Counted from the stretch's first letter, positions 1 to 8,392 are shown. The stretch is 64,000 nt of DNA from Devosia sp. (GCA_015234425.1 JADGNE010000057.1:54729-118728); one strand, 5' to 3'. Program-made: numbers and translations. Notes: generated by a model from the letters alone, not told the origin.

Positions 1-2
1 AT

Positions 3-410
3 TATGTTGGCGGCACGCTGTTCGACAATGTCGAGCCGCATATGTCGATCTACAAGGACGAGATCTTCGGGCCGGTGCTGTCGGTGGTGCGCCGCAACAG
101 TTTCCAGGATGCTGTCGATCTGATCCACGGGCATGAATATGCCAATGGCACGGCGATTTTCACCCGCGATGGTGATGCGGCACGTGAATTTGCCGAGAAG
201 ATCGAAGTGGGCATGGTGGGCATCAATGTGCCGATCCCGGTGCCGGTGGCCTACCACTCCTTCGGCGGCTGGAAGCGCTCGCTGTTCGGCGACCATTCCA
301 TCTATGGGCCCGAAGGCATCCACTTCTATACGCGGCTCAAGACCGTCACCACCCGCTGGCCCGCAGGGATCAAGGGCGGCGCGGAGTTTTCGTTCCCGAG
401 CGTGAAGTAG
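3..410 (+). CDS. mmsA: Methylmalonate/malonate-semialdehyde dehydrogenase (acylating), C-terminal part
   Basis: This is the last 135 residues of a CoA-acylating aldehyde dehydrogenase; the start lies before the window, and the reading frame is open from base 3. The stretch around [12 protein letters not shown] is the conserved ALDH region, and the tail [19 protein letters not shown] is typical of MmsA/IolA enzymes. The family oxidises malonate semialdehyde or methylmalonate semialdehyde to acetyl-CoA or propionyl-CoA. Malonate semialdehyde follows from beta-alanine, the end product of reductive uracil breakdown, which fits the hydrolase and dihydropyrimidinase genes that follow. The family is certain; the exact substrate is inferred from the neighbours. 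Confidence 0.9.
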   Translation, partial: YVGGTLFDNVEPHMSIYKDEIFGPVLSVVRRNSFQDAVDLIHGHEYANGTAIFTRDGDAAREFAEKIEVGMVGINVPIPVPVAYHSFGGWKRSLFGDHSIYGPEGIHFYTRLKTVTTRWPAGIKGGAEFSFPSVK

Positions 411-454
411 GGTCAGATGGTCAGCGTTCACAACACATCGCTGACCGCCCCTTG

Positions 455-488
455 CCTCTCCCACACGGAGAGGGCAGAGAAATTTTTT
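455..488 (+). terminator. Hairpin plus T-run after mmsA
   Basis: A 7-bp stem (CCTCTCC at 455-461, GGAGAGG at 467-473) with a 5-base loop is followed, after about nine bases, by TTTTTT at 483-488. This looks like an intrinsic terminator, although the T-run is further from the stem than usual. The hairpin is also a member of the CCTCTCCC-type repeats found between other genes here. Confidence 0.45.
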
Positions 489-522
489 GGCCCCGCCAGT
501 GCCCTCGCGCATTGGCGGGGCC
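489..522. repeat. Perfect 10-bp inverted repeat before the hydrolase gene
   Basis: GGCCCCGCCA (489-498) and TGGCGGGGCC (513-522) are perfect inverted arms around a 14-base loop, ending 34 bases before the ATG at 557. It could be a leader hairpin or part of the terminator complex. No T-run follows it on the + strand. Confidence 0.5.
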
Positions 523-556
523 ACCTATTTGACCACACAGACATAAGAGCAAGAAA

Positions 557-1807
557 ATGACCTCTCCCGGTGAAAACCTTCGTATCAATGGCGATCGGCT
601 CTGGGAGAGCCTGATGGATATGGCCAAGGTCGGGCCGGGGATTGCCGGGGGTAATAATCGGCAGACGCTGACGGATAGCGACAAGGAAGGGCGGGAGCTT
701 TTCCAGCGCTGGTGCGAGGCGGCGGGGCTCACCATGGGCGTCGACAAGATGGGCACCATGTTCATGACCCGGGCGGGCACTGATCCCGATGCCCTGCCGG
801 TCTATATCGGCAGCCATCTCGACACCCAGCCGACCGGCGGGAAATATGACGGCGTGCTGGGCGTGCTGGCCGGGCTCGAAGTCGTGCGCTCGATGAACGA
901 TCTGGGGATCAAGACCAAGCACCCGATCGTCGTCACCAACTGGACCAATGAGGAAGGGGCGCGCTTTGCCCCGGCCATGGTGGCGTCGGGCGTCTTTGCC
1001 GGCGTGCATAGCCTCGACTATGCCTATGGCCGCAAGGACATGGACGGCAAATTGTTCGGCGATGAGCTCAAGCGCATTGGCTGGATCGGTGACGAAGAGG
1101 TCGGCGCGCGCAAGATGCACGCCTATTTCGAATACCACATCGAGCAGGGCCCGATCCTCGAGGCCGAGAATAAGCAGATCGGCGTTGTCACCCACTGCCA
1201 GGGCCTGTGGTGGCTTGAATTCACCCTGACCGGGAAGGAAGCCCACACCGGTTCGACGCCGATGAATATGCGCGTCAATGCGGGGCTGGCGATGGCGCGG
1301 ATTTTCGAAGCAGTGCAGGACATCGCCATGTCCGAGCAGCCCGGCGCGGTGGCCGGCACGGGCCAGGTGAAGTTTTCGCCCAATTCGCGAAACGTCCTGC
1401 CGGGGACGGTGGTGTTCACCGTCGACCTCCGGACCCCGAGCCAGGAAAAACTCGACCGCATGCGCGCCAAGATCGAAGCGCGCGCCGCCGAAATCTGCGC
1501 CGAACTGGGCGTTGGCTGCTCCGTTGAGGCGGTGGGGCATTTTGATCCCGTCACTTTTGATCCGACGCTGGTGGAGCGGGTCCGCTCGGCGGCCGAAAAG
1601 CTCGGCTACAGCCACATGAACATCATCTCGGGCGCCGGGCATGACGCCTGCTGGGCGGCCAAGGTGGCGCCGGCAACCATGATCATGTGCCCCTGCGTGG
1701 ATGGGCTCAGCCACAACGAGGCTGAAGAGATTTCCCTCGAATGGGCCGCCGCCGGCTGCGACGTGCTGTTCCATGCCGTCGTCGAAACCGCTGAGATCGT
1801 GGAGTGA
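557..1807 (+). CDS. M20-family N-carbamoyl amide hydrolase (beta-ureidopropionase / hydantoinase-carbamoylase type)
   Basis: A 416-residue zinc-dependent amidohydrolase of the M20/M28 fold. Visible motifs are the metal-ligand region SHLDTQPTGGKYDGVLGV (around residue 90), NEEGARFAPAM, HIEQGPILE and the late SGAGHDA motif, all typical of allantoate amidohydrolases, L-N-carbamoylases and beta-ureidopropionases. Directly downstream is dihydropyrimidinase, whose product N-carbamoyl-beta-alanine is the substrate of beta-ureidopropionase, so release of beta-alanine, CO2 and ammonia is the most likely reaction. A carbamoyl amino acid hydrolase working on hydantoin products is the main alternative. 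The length is normal for the family. Confidence 0.88.
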   Translation: MTSPGENLRINGDRLWESLMDMAKVGPGIAGGNNRQTLTDSDKEGRELFQRWCEAAGLTMGVDKMGTMFMTRAGTDPDALPVYIGSHLDTQPTGGKYDGVLGVLAGLEVVRSMNDLGIKTKHPIVVTNWTNEEGARFAPAMVASGVFAGVHSLDYAYGRKDMDGKLFGDELKRIGWIGDEEVGARKMHAYFEYHIEQGPILEAENKQIGVVTHCQGLWWLEFTLTGKEAHTGSTPMNMRVNAGLAMARIFEAVQDIAMSEQPGAVAGTGQVKFSPNSRNVLPGTVVFTVDLRTPSQEKLDRMRAKIEARAAEICAELGVGCSVEAVGHFDPVTFDPTLVERVRSAAEKLGYSHMNIISGAGHDACWAAKVAPATMIMCPCVDGLSHNEAEEISLEWAAAGCDVLFHAVVETAEIVE

Positions 1808-1843
1808 AATTTTTGGCGCCCCATAAGGCCCAAGCCAAGGCCC

Positions 1844-1906
1844 CCTCACCCGGACTGCGCTTTGCGACGTCTGGCCTCTCCCTCATGGGACGAGGGCAAG
1901 AAGGAG
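1844..1906. repeat. Intergenic CCCTCACC/CCTCTCCC repeat
   Basis: A degenerate copy of the GC-rich repeat family seen at about ten places between genes in this window (for example 4258-4395, 52015-52165). This copy carries CCCCCTCACCCGGACTGCGC followed by a CCTCTCCCTCATGGGACGAGGG segment. It lies between the hydrolase and dihydropyrimidinase genes. Confidence 0.5.
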
Positions 1907-1926
1907 CCGCATCGACTTAATAACAA

Positions 1927-1969
1927 AAAGACCCGCCGATCAGCGCTGAGGGGTGCGTGGCGGGTCTTT
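1927..1969. promoter_or_regulatory. 11-bp hairpin in the dihydropyrimidinase leader
   Basis: AAAGACCCGCC (1927-1937) and GGCGGGTCTTT (1959-1969) form a perfect 11-bp stem with a 21-base loop, ending 22 bases before the ATG at 1992. On the + strand the stem ends in TTT only; read from the minus strand it ends in TTTTT. It may be an attenuator or RNA-processing hairpin that separates expression of the hydrolase from dihydropyrimidinase, or a terminator. Confidence 0.5.
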
Positions 1970-1991
1970 GAGGACTGCAAGGGAACGAAGA

Positions 1992-3443
1992 ATGAGCAAG
2001 ATTATCAAGGGCGGCACGGTCGTCACGGCGGATCTCTCCTATGAGGCCGATGTGAAGATCGAGGGGGATGTCATCATAGAGATCGGCCAGAACCTGTCTG
2101 GCGACGAAGTACTTGATGCCACCGGATGCTACATCATGCCGGGCGGCATTGACCCGCATACCCATCTCGAAATGCCCTTCATGGGCACTTATTCCGCCGA
2201 CGATTTTGAGAGCGGGACCCGCGCGGGTCTTGCCGGCGGCACCACCATGGTGGTCGATTTCTGCCTGCCCAACCCGAACCAGAGCCTGCTCGAGGCGCTG
2301 CAGATGTGGGACAACAAGACCGGCAAGGCTTCCGCCGACTATTCCTTCCACATGGCGATCACCTGGTGGGGCGAGCAGGTGTTCAATGAAATGGCCGAGG
2401 TGGTGGATCGCGGCATCACCTCGTTCAAGCATTTCATGGCCTATAAGGGCTCTCTGATGGTGAACGACGACGAAATGTTCGCCTCGTTCCAGCGCTGCGC
2501 TGACCTTGGCGCGCTGCCGCTCGTTCATGCCGAAAACGGCGATATCGTTGCCGCCATGACGGCAAAGCTGCTGGCCGAGGGCAATAATGGCCCCGAGGGC
2601 CACGCCTATTCCCGCCCGCCGGAAGTTGAGGGGGAAGCCACCAACCGCGCCATCATGCTGGCGGACATGGCCGGTGTGCCGCTCTATGTGGTGCACACAA
2701 GCTGCGAGCAGGCGCATGAAGCCATCCGCCGCGCCCGCGCCAAGGGCATGCGCGTTTATGGCGAGCCGCTGATCCAGCATCTGACGCTGGACGAGAGCGA
2801 ATATTTTAATCCCGACTGGGACCATGCGGCGCGCCGCGTGATGTCGCCGCCCTTCCGCAACAAGCAGCATCAGGATTCGCTCTGGGCGGGGCTGCAGTCG
2901 GGCTCGCTCTCCTGCGTTGCGACCGACCACTGCGCCTTTACCTCCGATCAGAAGCGCACCGGTATCGGCAATTTTGCAAAAATTCCCAACGGCACGGGCG
3001 GGCTCGAAGACCGGATGCCCATGCTCTGGACTGCAGGTGTAAACACCGGGCGCCTGACAATGAACGAATTCGTGGCGGTGACGTCTACCAACATCGCGAA
3101 AATCCTCAACATGTACCCGAAAAAAGGTGCGGTGATGGTTGGCGCCGATGCCGACCTGGTGGTTTGGGATCCGAACCGCTCAAAAACCATTTCGGCGAAA
3201 AACCAGCAGTCGGTGATCGACTACAACGTGTTTGAAGGTTTTGAGGTGAAGGGCCTGCCGCGCTTTGTGCTGAGCCGGGGCAAGGTGTCCATCGTTGAAA
3301 ACGAGGTCAAGGCCGAGCCGGGCCACGGCAAATTCGTGGCGCGCGAGGCCAAGAACCCGGTCAACCGGGCGCTTAGCCAGTGGAAGGATATTGTGGCGCC
3401 GCGCAAGATCGAGCGCTCCGGCATTCCGGCGACGGGGGTCTGA
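1992..3443 (+). CDS. hydA: Dihydropyrimidinase (D-hydantoinase)
   Basis: A 483-residue amidohydrolase of the cyclic amidase family; it opens the ring of dihydrouracil or dihydrothymine to the N-carbamoyl-beta-amino acid. The metal-binding HTH is in GGIDPHTHLEMPFMG (near residue 58), the lysine normally carboxylated is in SFKHFMAYKG, further ligands are in HAENGD and VVHTS, and the catalytic aspartate is in ATDHCAF. The ATG at 1992 matches the family N-terminus (SKIIKGGTVV); upstream in-frame codons add an unrelated extension. Its stop overlaps the ABC ATPase start (TGATG), so enzyme and importer are probably co-expressed. Hydantoins are the alternative substrate. Confidence 0.93.
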   Translation: MSKIIKGGTVVTADLSYEADVKIEGDVIIEIGQNLSGDEVLDATGCYIMPGGIDPHTHLEMPFMGTYSADDFESGTRAGLAGGTTMVVDFCLPNPNQSLLEALQMWDNKTGKASADYSFHMAITWWGEQVFNEMAEVVDRGITSFKHFMAYKGSLMVNDDEMFASFQRCADLGALPLVHAENGDIVAAMTAKLLAEGNNGPEGHAYSRPPEVEGEATNRAIMLADMAGVPLYVVHTSCEQAHEAIRRARAKGMRVYGEPLIQHLTLDESEYFNPDWDHAARRVMSPPFRNKQHQDSLWAGLQSGSLSCVATDHCAFTSDQKRTGIGNFAKIPNGTGGLEDRMPMLWTAGVNTGRLTMNEFVAVTSTNIAKILNMYPKKGAVMVGADADLVVWDPNRSKTISAKNQQSVIDYNVFEGFEVKGLPRFVLSRGKVSIVENEVKAEPGHGKFVAREAKNPVNRALSQWKDIVAPRKIERSGIPATGV

Positions 3444-4231
3444 TGACGGCCGTTGTTTCCGCCGAAAACCTCGGCCTGACCTTCAAGACCAATGATGGCG
3501 ACGTCGTTGCACTCAGCGACGTCAACCTCACCATCAACAAGGGTGATTTCGTCTCCTTCATCGGCCCGTCCGGCTGCGGGAAGACGACTTTTCTACGCAC
3601 CATTGCCGATCTCGAACAGCCCACTTCGGGCACGCTGACGGTCAACGGGCAGAGCCCGGAGAATGCCCGCAAGGCGCGCTCCTATGGCTATGTGTTCCAG
3701 GCGCCGGCGCTTTATCCGTGGCGCACGATTGAAAAGAACGTCGCCCTGCCGCTCGAAATCATGGGCTATTCGGCCAGTGAACAGGCCGAGCGGATCCGTC
3801 GGACCATGGAGCTGGTGAACCTTTCCGGGTTCGAGAAGAAATTCCCCTGGCAATTGTCTGGCGGGATGCAGCAGCGCGCGTCCATTGCCCGCGCCCTGTC
3901 GTTTGACGCCGATCTGCTGCTGATGGACGAGCCTTTTGGCGCGCTCGACGAGATCGTCAGGGACCATCTCAATTCCGAGCTGCTCAAACTTTGGGATCGC
4001 ACGCAGAAGACGATCTGCTTTGTGACCCATTCGATCCCAGAGGCGGTCTATCTCTCGACAAAAATCGTGGTGATGTCACCGCGGCCGGGTCGGGTGACGG
4101 ACATTATCGAAAGCGATTTGCCGCGCGAGCGTCCGCTCGATATTCGCGAGACGCCGGAGTTTCTGGCGATTGCGGCGCGGGTGCGTGACGGGCTGCGGGC
4201 CGGGCACTCTTATGACGGGGAGCATGTGTGA
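3443..4231 (+). CDS. ABC transporter ATP-binding protein (SsuB/TauB/ThiZ type)
   Basis: A 262-residue ATPase for an organic-compound importer. It shows Walker A GPSGCGKTT (near residue 40), the Q-loop, the signature LSGGMQQR and Walker B LLMDEPFGALDE. It sits in a taurine/nitrate-class importer with the two permeases and the THI5-like binding protein that follow. The start ATG overlaps the dihydropyrimidinase stop by one base, which supports translational coupling. Given the enzymes upstream, the cargo is probably a pyrimidine or its degradation product; that is an inference from context. Confidence 0.92.
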   Translation: MTAVVSAENLGLTFKTNDGDVVALSDVNLTINKGDFVSFIGPSGCGKTTFLRTIADLEQPTSGTLTVNGQSPENARKARSYGYVFQAPALYPWRTIEKNVALPLEIMGYSASEQAERIRRTMELVNLSGFEKKFPWQLSGGMQQRASIARALSFDADLLLMDEPFGALDEIVRDHLNSELLKLWDRTQKTICFVTHSIPEAVYLSTKIVVMSPRPGRVTDIIESDLPRERPLDIRETPEFLAIAARVRDGLRAGHSYDGEHV

Positions 4232-4257
4232 TGCTCCGAGCCATTTCGCAGGGCACA

Positions 4258-4395
4258 TCTTCACCTCTCCCTTGGGGGAGAGGTCGCCGCCGCGCGGCGG
4301 GTGAGGGGGCGTTCACAACGCATTGCCTTGGCCAAGGCCCCCTCACCCCAACCCTCTCCCCCAAGGGGCGAGGGGGTGGATCGAGGGTGGGGAGA
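4258..4395. repeat. GC-rich intergenic repeat, two back-to-back units
   Basis: This 140-base stretch between the ATPase and the first permease consists of palindromic blocks: ACCTCTCCCTTGGGGGAGAGGT, then GCCGCGCGGC and GTGAGGGG, then CCCCCTCACCCCAACCCTCTC with CCCAAGGGGCGAGGG. It is the clearest copy of the dispersed CCCTCACC/CTCTCCC family here. It splits an otherwise tight operon, so it may act as an RNA-processing or stabilising element. Confidence 0.6.
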
Positions 4396-4400
4396 GAGAG

Positions 4401-5297
4401 ATGAACCGCGTTCTTCCCATTCTCACCGTCATCCTCGCCATTGGGGTCATCTGGTATGTCGCGGCGCTGGGTATGAATGCGCAGTGGCAGAACGACGTCT
4501 ATCGGCGGGCGGGTGTCGAAAATGTGCCGTTCACGCAGTTTGCCATGGATGCCTGGAACCAGGAAAAGCCTGTGCTGCCGCTGCCGCATCAGGTCGGCCG
4601 CGAGGTCTGGAATTCCACCATGCTGGTGGCGCCGGACAAGCCGCGCAGCCTGATCTTTCATGCCTGGGTGACCTTCTCGGCCACGGCGCTGGGCTTTGTC
4701 TTCGGGTCGCTGCTGGGGATCGGGCTGGCGGTGCTGATCGTCCATAATGAAGCGATGAACCGCTCGCTGATGCCCTGGATCGTGGCCAGCCAGACCATTC
4801 CCATTCTGGCGCTGGCGCCGCTGATCGTGGTCATCGGCTTTAACGTCTTTACCGGCACGCTGGGCATTCCCACCGACCCCGCGCGATTGATGAGCAAGGC
4901 GATCATCTCGGCCTATCTCAGCTTCTTCCCGGTGGCCGTGGGCATGGTGAAGGGGCTGCGCAGCCCCGAGGCGATCCAGCTCGACCTCATGCACACCTAT
5001 AATGCCACCGCCAACCAGACCTTCTGGAAGCTGCGCTGGCCGGCCTCGGTGCCCTATCTCTTTGCCTCGCTCAAGGTCGGCGTCGCCGCCAGCCTTGTCG
5101 GCGCCATTGTCGGCGAACTGCCGACCGGGGCCGTCGCCGGGCTGGGCGCACGCCTGCTCGCTGGTTCCTATTATAGCCAGACGACGCAGATCTGGTCGGC
5201 GCTGGTGGTGGCCTCCATCCTCGCGGCCCTGCTCGTAACGGCGGTGGGGCTGGTGGAAAAAATCGTCAACCGGGCGATGGGGGCGCGACCCGCATGA
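4401..5297 (+). CDS. ABC transporter permease 1
   Basis: A 298-residue inner-membrane permease of the BPD_transp_1 (SsuC/TauC) class. An N-terminal membrane segment (residues 5-25) is followed by a periplasmic stretch of about 60 residues, then the five-helix transport core. The EAA loop that contacts the ATPase is around LRWPASVPYLFASLKVG. The ATG at 4401 follows a GGGGAGAGAGAG ribosome-binding region; the longer open frame upstream is only repeat DNA. Its stop overlaps the start of the second permease (ATGA). Confidence 0.9.
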   Translation: MNRVLPILTVILAIGVIWYVAALGMNAQWQNDVYRRAGVENVPFTQFAMDAWNQEKPVLPLPHQVGREVWNSTMLVAPDKPRSLIFHAWVTFSATALGFVFGSLLGIGLAVLIVHNEAMNRSLMPWIVASQTIPILALAPLIVVIGFNVFTGTLGIPTDPARLMSKAIISAYLSFFPVAVGMVKGLRSPEAIQLDLMHTYNATANQTFWKLRWPASVPYLFASLKVGVAASLVGAIVGELPTGAVAGLGARLLAGSYYSQTTQIWSALVVASILAALLVTAVGLVEKIVNRAMGARPA

Positions 5298-6391
5298 CCC
5301 AGTTGCAGCATTATCTCGCCATTGTCGCGGGCGGCATCAGCCTCTTTGGTCTCGTCTTCGGGCTAATGTCCGGGCCGTTCGAGCAGGCGATGCTCGTCAA
5401 AGCCTTTCTCGTCCTGGGGAGCCTGTCGCTGGTGCGGTTCTTTGTGCCGATCGGGCTTTGGGCCGATGCGGCGCTGGCCTTCCTGGGCACGGTTGCTCTG
5501 CTCACCAGCCTCACCGTCTTTTCACCGGCGCCGGCGTTTTTCTGGCTGGCGCTGATCGCGGCCTGGCTCTTTGCCTGGCTTTTCATCGAACGGCTGTCGC
5601 GGTTTCTCGCGCCGGGGATCGCCGATTCGGCGGGGTTGGGCCTCATCATCCCCGTGGTGTTCGGCATTTCCATCCTCGTCATCTGGGAAGTGGTGACGCG
5701 TGGGGCCAATGTGCCCCAGGTGATCCTGCCGCCGCCCTCGATGATCGGGGCCCGCATCGCCGCTTCGGCCGGAACGCTTTGGGCGGATTTCCAGCAGACA
5801 TTCCTGAAGGCCGTACTGATCGGCTATGTGCTGGGCTGTGGCGCCGGATTTGTGGTGGCGATCCTCATCGATCGCTCGCCCTTCCTCAAATCGGGCCTCT
5901 TGCCGCTGGGCAATCTGGTCTCGGCGCTGCCCATTGTTGGCGTGGCGCCGATCATGGTCATGTGGTTCGGCTTCGACTGGCCCTCCAAGGCGGCCGTTGT
6001 CGTCATCATGACCTTCTTTCCAATGCTGGTGAACACGGTGGCGGGGCTCAATGCCTCGAGCGTCATCGAGCGCGATCTGATGCGCACCTATGCCGCCGGT
6101 TACTGGCAAACCCTTATGAAGCTGCGTCTTCCCGCTGCGGCGCCCTTCATATTCAACGCCCTCAAGATCAACTCGACTCTGGCCTTGATCGGCGCGATCG
6201 TAGCGGAATTCTTCGGGACGCCCATTGTGGGGATGGGCTTCCGAATTTCTACCGAAGTCGGCCGGATGAATGTCGACATGGTGTGGGCCGAAATCGCGGT
6301 GGCGGCCGTCGCGGGCTCGGTCTTCTATGGGGTGATCACGCTGGTCGAGCGGCGCGTAACCTTCTGGCATCCGTCCGTGCGTGGTGCATGA
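5294..6391 (+). CDS. ABC transporter permease 2 with extended N-terminus
   Basis: A 365-residue permease of the same class as its partner. The core lies in the C-terminal 250 residues, with the EAA-type loop at LMKLRLPAAAPFIFNALKI. The first 120 residues hold about four extra hydrophobic segments before the usual first helix (IPVVFGISILVIWEVV), longer than a standard SsuC/TauC permease. Start and stop of the two permeases overlap, so a heterodimer is likely. Cargo is inferred to be pyrimidine-related from the operon. Confidence 0.9.
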   Translation: MTQLQHYLAIVAGGISLFGLVFGLMSGPFEQAMLVKAFLVLGSLSLVRFFVPIGLWADAALAFLGTVALLTSLTVFSPAPAFFWLALIAAWLFAWLFIERLSRFLAPGIADSAGLGLIIPVVFGISILVIWEVVTRGANVPQVILPPPSMIGARIAASAGTLWADFQQTFLKAVLIGYVLGCGAGFVVAILIDRSPFLKSGLLPLGNLVSALPIVGVAPIMVMWFGFDWPSKAAVVVIMTFFPMLVNTVAGLNASSVIERDLMRTYAAGYWQTLMKLRLPAAAPFIFNALKINSTLALIGAIVAEFFGTPIVGMGFRISTEVGRMNVDMVWAEIAVAAVAGSVFYGVITLVERRVTFWHPSVRGA

Positions 6392-6421
6392 GGACGGAGC
6401 CGAACTCAAGGGAACGAGGGA

Positions 6422-7417
6422 ATGAAAAAACTTCTTATCGGTGCACTGGCGGGGGCCATGACCCTGACCGCATCCGGGGCCGTATTGGCTCAGGACAATT
6501 CGGTGACCCTGCAGCTCAAATGGGTCACCCAGGGCCAGTTCGCCGGCTATTATGTGGCCCAGGCCAAGGGTTTTTATGAGGAAGAGGGCCTCAATGTCGA
6601 AATCAAGCCCGGTGGCCCGGATATTGCGCCCGAGCAGGTGATTGCCGGCGGCGGCGCCGACGTCATCACCACCTGGATGGCGCCGGGCCTTGCCGCCCGC
6701 GAACGCGGCGTGCCGCTGGTCAATATCGCCCAGCCGTTCAAGCAGTCGGGCCTGTTGCTGACCTGCCTCAAGGAAGCTGGCGTCGAGACCACGGACGACT
6801 TTGCCGGCAAGACGCTGGGCGTCTGGTTCTTCGGCAATGAATATCCGTTCTACGCCTGGATGGCCAAGCTCGGCCTTTCCACCGAAGGCGGCGCCGAGGG
6901 CGTGGAAGTGCTCAAGCAGGCCTTCAACGTCGACCCGCTGATCCAGAAGCAGGCGGCCTGTATCTCGACCATGACCTATAATGAATATGGTCAGGTGCTT
7001 CGCGCCGGTCTCACCCCGGAAGAGCTGACGGTCTTCAACTATCGCGATGAAGGCGTCGGGATGCTGGAAGACGGGCTCTATGTCATGGAAGACAAGCTGG
7101 CCGACCCGGCCTTTGTCGAGAAGATGACCAAGTTCGTCCGCGCCTCGATGAAGGGCTGGGACTATGCCCGCTCCAATGCAGAGGAAGCCGCGCAGATCGT
7201 GGTCGACAATGACATGACCGGATCGATGACCGTGGAAGACCAGCTCTATCAGGTCTCCGAGGTCAACAAGCTGACCGAAGGCTCGACCGGTGTGCTCGAC
7301 GAAGCCGATTATCGCCAGACCGTCGATACGCTGCTCTCGGCCGTGTCGCCGGAAAATCCGGCCATCACCAAGGAGCCGGAAGGCGCCTTCAGCCATGTGG
7401 TGACCGACGGGCTTTAA
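6422..7417 (+). CDS. Periplasmic substrate-binding protein, NMT1/THI5-like
   Basis: A 331-residue binding protein with a clear Sec signal peptide (MKKLLIGALAGAMTLTASG, cleavage near AVLA-QD). The mature part starts VTLQLKWVTQGQFAGYYVA, the hallmark of NMT1/THI5-like proteins that bind aromatic heterocycles such as thiamine-precursor pyrimidines. It completes the importer made by the ATPase and the two permeases. Because it follows pyrimidine-degrading enzymes, uptake of uracil, thymine, a dihydropyrimidine or a hydantoin is plausible. An intrinsic terminator follows. Confidence 0.9.
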   Translation: MKKLLIGALAGAMTLTASGAVLAQDNSVTLQLKWVTQGQFAGYYVAQAKGFYEEEGLNVEIKPGGPDIAPEQVIAGGGADVITTWMAPGLAARERGVPLVNIAQPFKQSGLLLTCLKEAGVETTDDFAGKTLGVWFFGNEYPFYAWMAKLGLSTEGGAEGVEVLKQAFNVDPLIQKQAACISTMTYNEYGQVLRAGLTPEELTVFNYRDEGVGMLEDGLYVMEDKLADPAFVEKMTKFVRASMKGWDYARSNAEEAAQIVVDNDMTGSMTVEDQLYQVSEVNKLTEGSTGVLDEADYRQTVDTLLSAVSPENPAITKEPEGAFSHVVTDGL

Positions 7418-7443
7418 GCCCCTCGCGAACGGTGAGAATTAGG

Positions 7444-7472
7444 CGGGCGGGGAAAGAACCCCGCCCGTTTTT
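7444..7472 (+). terminator. Intrinsic terminator after the pyrimidine operon
   Basis: A perfect 9-bp GC-rich stem (CGGGCGGGG at 7444-7452 and CCCCGCCCG at 7459-7467) with an AAAGAA loop runs straight into TTTTT (7468-7472). It ends the transcript 27-55 bases past the binding-protein stop and lies just before the convergent Trm112-like gene. Confidence 0.88.
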
Positions 7473-7482
7473 GGTTCGGCTC

Positions 7483-7716
7483 TCACTCGGTCGGGGTTGC
7501 GACCGCCTTGATCTCGTCCGGCTCGATATTGCGCGCCTCATCGAGACTGAGGAGGGGCACGCCGCGTACGATGGGAAAAGCCAGCCGTGCGGCCACCGAG
7601 ATCAACTCGGTTTTGTCAGCCGAGAGGCTGAGGCGCGTCTTGGTGAGCGGGCAGACCAGCATTTCAAGCGTACGCACATCGAGCGCATGGCGCGGATCAG
7701 CGGCGGGCTCGACCAT
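7483..7716 (-). CDS. Trm112-like zinc-ribbon protein
   Basis: A 77-residue protein of the Trm112p/YcaR family. The core DVRTLEMLVCPLTKTRLSLSADKTELIS and LAFPIVRGVPLL are typical; bacterial members often keep only one CP pair, as here. Eukaryotic and archaeal Trm112 activates methyltransferases; the bacterial role is not settled. It is last in a minus-strand run after the LON-domain protein and thioredoxin, with a one-base overlap to the gene before it. In alphaproteobacteria this three-gene set is common. Confidence 0.82.
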   Translation of the reverse strand: MVEPAADPRHALDVRTLEMLVCPLTKTRLSLSADKTELISVAARLAFPIVRGVPLLSLDEARNIEPDEIKAVATPTE

Positions 7717-8381
7717 CAGTTGAGCGGAGCGGCGTCGTTGCCGCCCTTGGCCATTTCGTATTCCGTCATAGCAATGAGGGTTTCTGCCCGGTCGCTGAGG
7801 GTATCGGCCTCCAGCAGCACCTGTTTTTCGGCCGCGCCATAAGGCGAGACCATGCAGCAGAAATTGACGAGATCGGCGGTGCCGGTCTGTTCGATTTCTT
7901 CCCAGTTGAGCTCGATGGAGGCGTATTCGGCGTAGTCGCGCATCATCTTCAGGAACCGGGCGCGATCGACGGCCGCTTCGCCGGCCGTGCGATCATAATC
8001 GGCTTCATAAGCCTCGCCGGAAATGACGCCCTGGCGATAGGGCGTCTCGACCGAGAGCTCGTGGATGAGGCGGAAGCGCGTCACCCCTTCGAGGATGATG
8101 AAATAGCGCCCCTCGGCGTTTTCCTCGAAATGGGTCAGCCGACCAAGACAGCCGATCTTCTGAAGCGCGGCCTGCCCCTTGGGGCTTTCCTCGCTCGTGT
8201 CCTCGGGCTGGATCAGCCCGATCAGCCGATCCCCTCGCAGGGCCGCATCGACCATATCGATGTAGCGCGGCTCGAAGATGTTGAGCGGCCGATGCGAGAA
8301 CGGCAGGAGCAGGGCGCCTGACAGGGGAAAGAGCGGCACTGATTTGGGCAAATCAGCGGAGCTGGCGGGACGCTTGGGCAT
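7716..8381 (-). CDS. LON peptidase substrate-binding domain protein
   Basis: A 221-residue stand-alone LON N-terminal domain protein. SVPLFPLSGALLLPFSHRPLNIFEPRY is the typical opening, and YRQGVISGEAYEADYD lies in the middle; there is no ATPase or protease domain. Such proteins may act as substrate recognition factors, but the function is unproven. It is sandwiched between the thioredoxin-like gene and the Trm112-like gene on the same strand with very short spacing, indicating one transcript. Confidence 0.88.
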   Translation of the reverse strand: MPKRPASSADLPKSVPLFPLSGALLLPFSHRPLNIFEPRYIDMVDAALRGDRLIGLIQPEDTSEESPKGQAALQKIGCLGRLTHFEENAEGRYFIILEGVTRFRLIHELSVETPYRQGVISGEAYEADYDRTAGEAAVDRARFLKMMRDYAEYASIELNWEEIEQTGTADLVNFCCMVSPYGAAEKQVLLEADTLSDRAETLIAMTEYEMAKGGNDAAPLN

Positions 8382-8392
8382 GAAGTGGCCTA

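Noticed and set aside
176-191. GCACGTGAAT in mmsA as a parS-like site
   Set aside because: About 10 of 16 positions match; a chance core.
428-1849. Long minus-strand open frame opposite the hydrolase gene
   Set aside because: It is the shadow of the real + strand gene; the protein is His/Arg/Gly-rich and lacks any domain, while the other strand has clear M20 motifs.
5522-7396. 624-codon open frame on the minus strand
   Set aside because: It is opposite two well-recognised transporter genes and shows the His/Arg/Gly-rich composition of a shadow.
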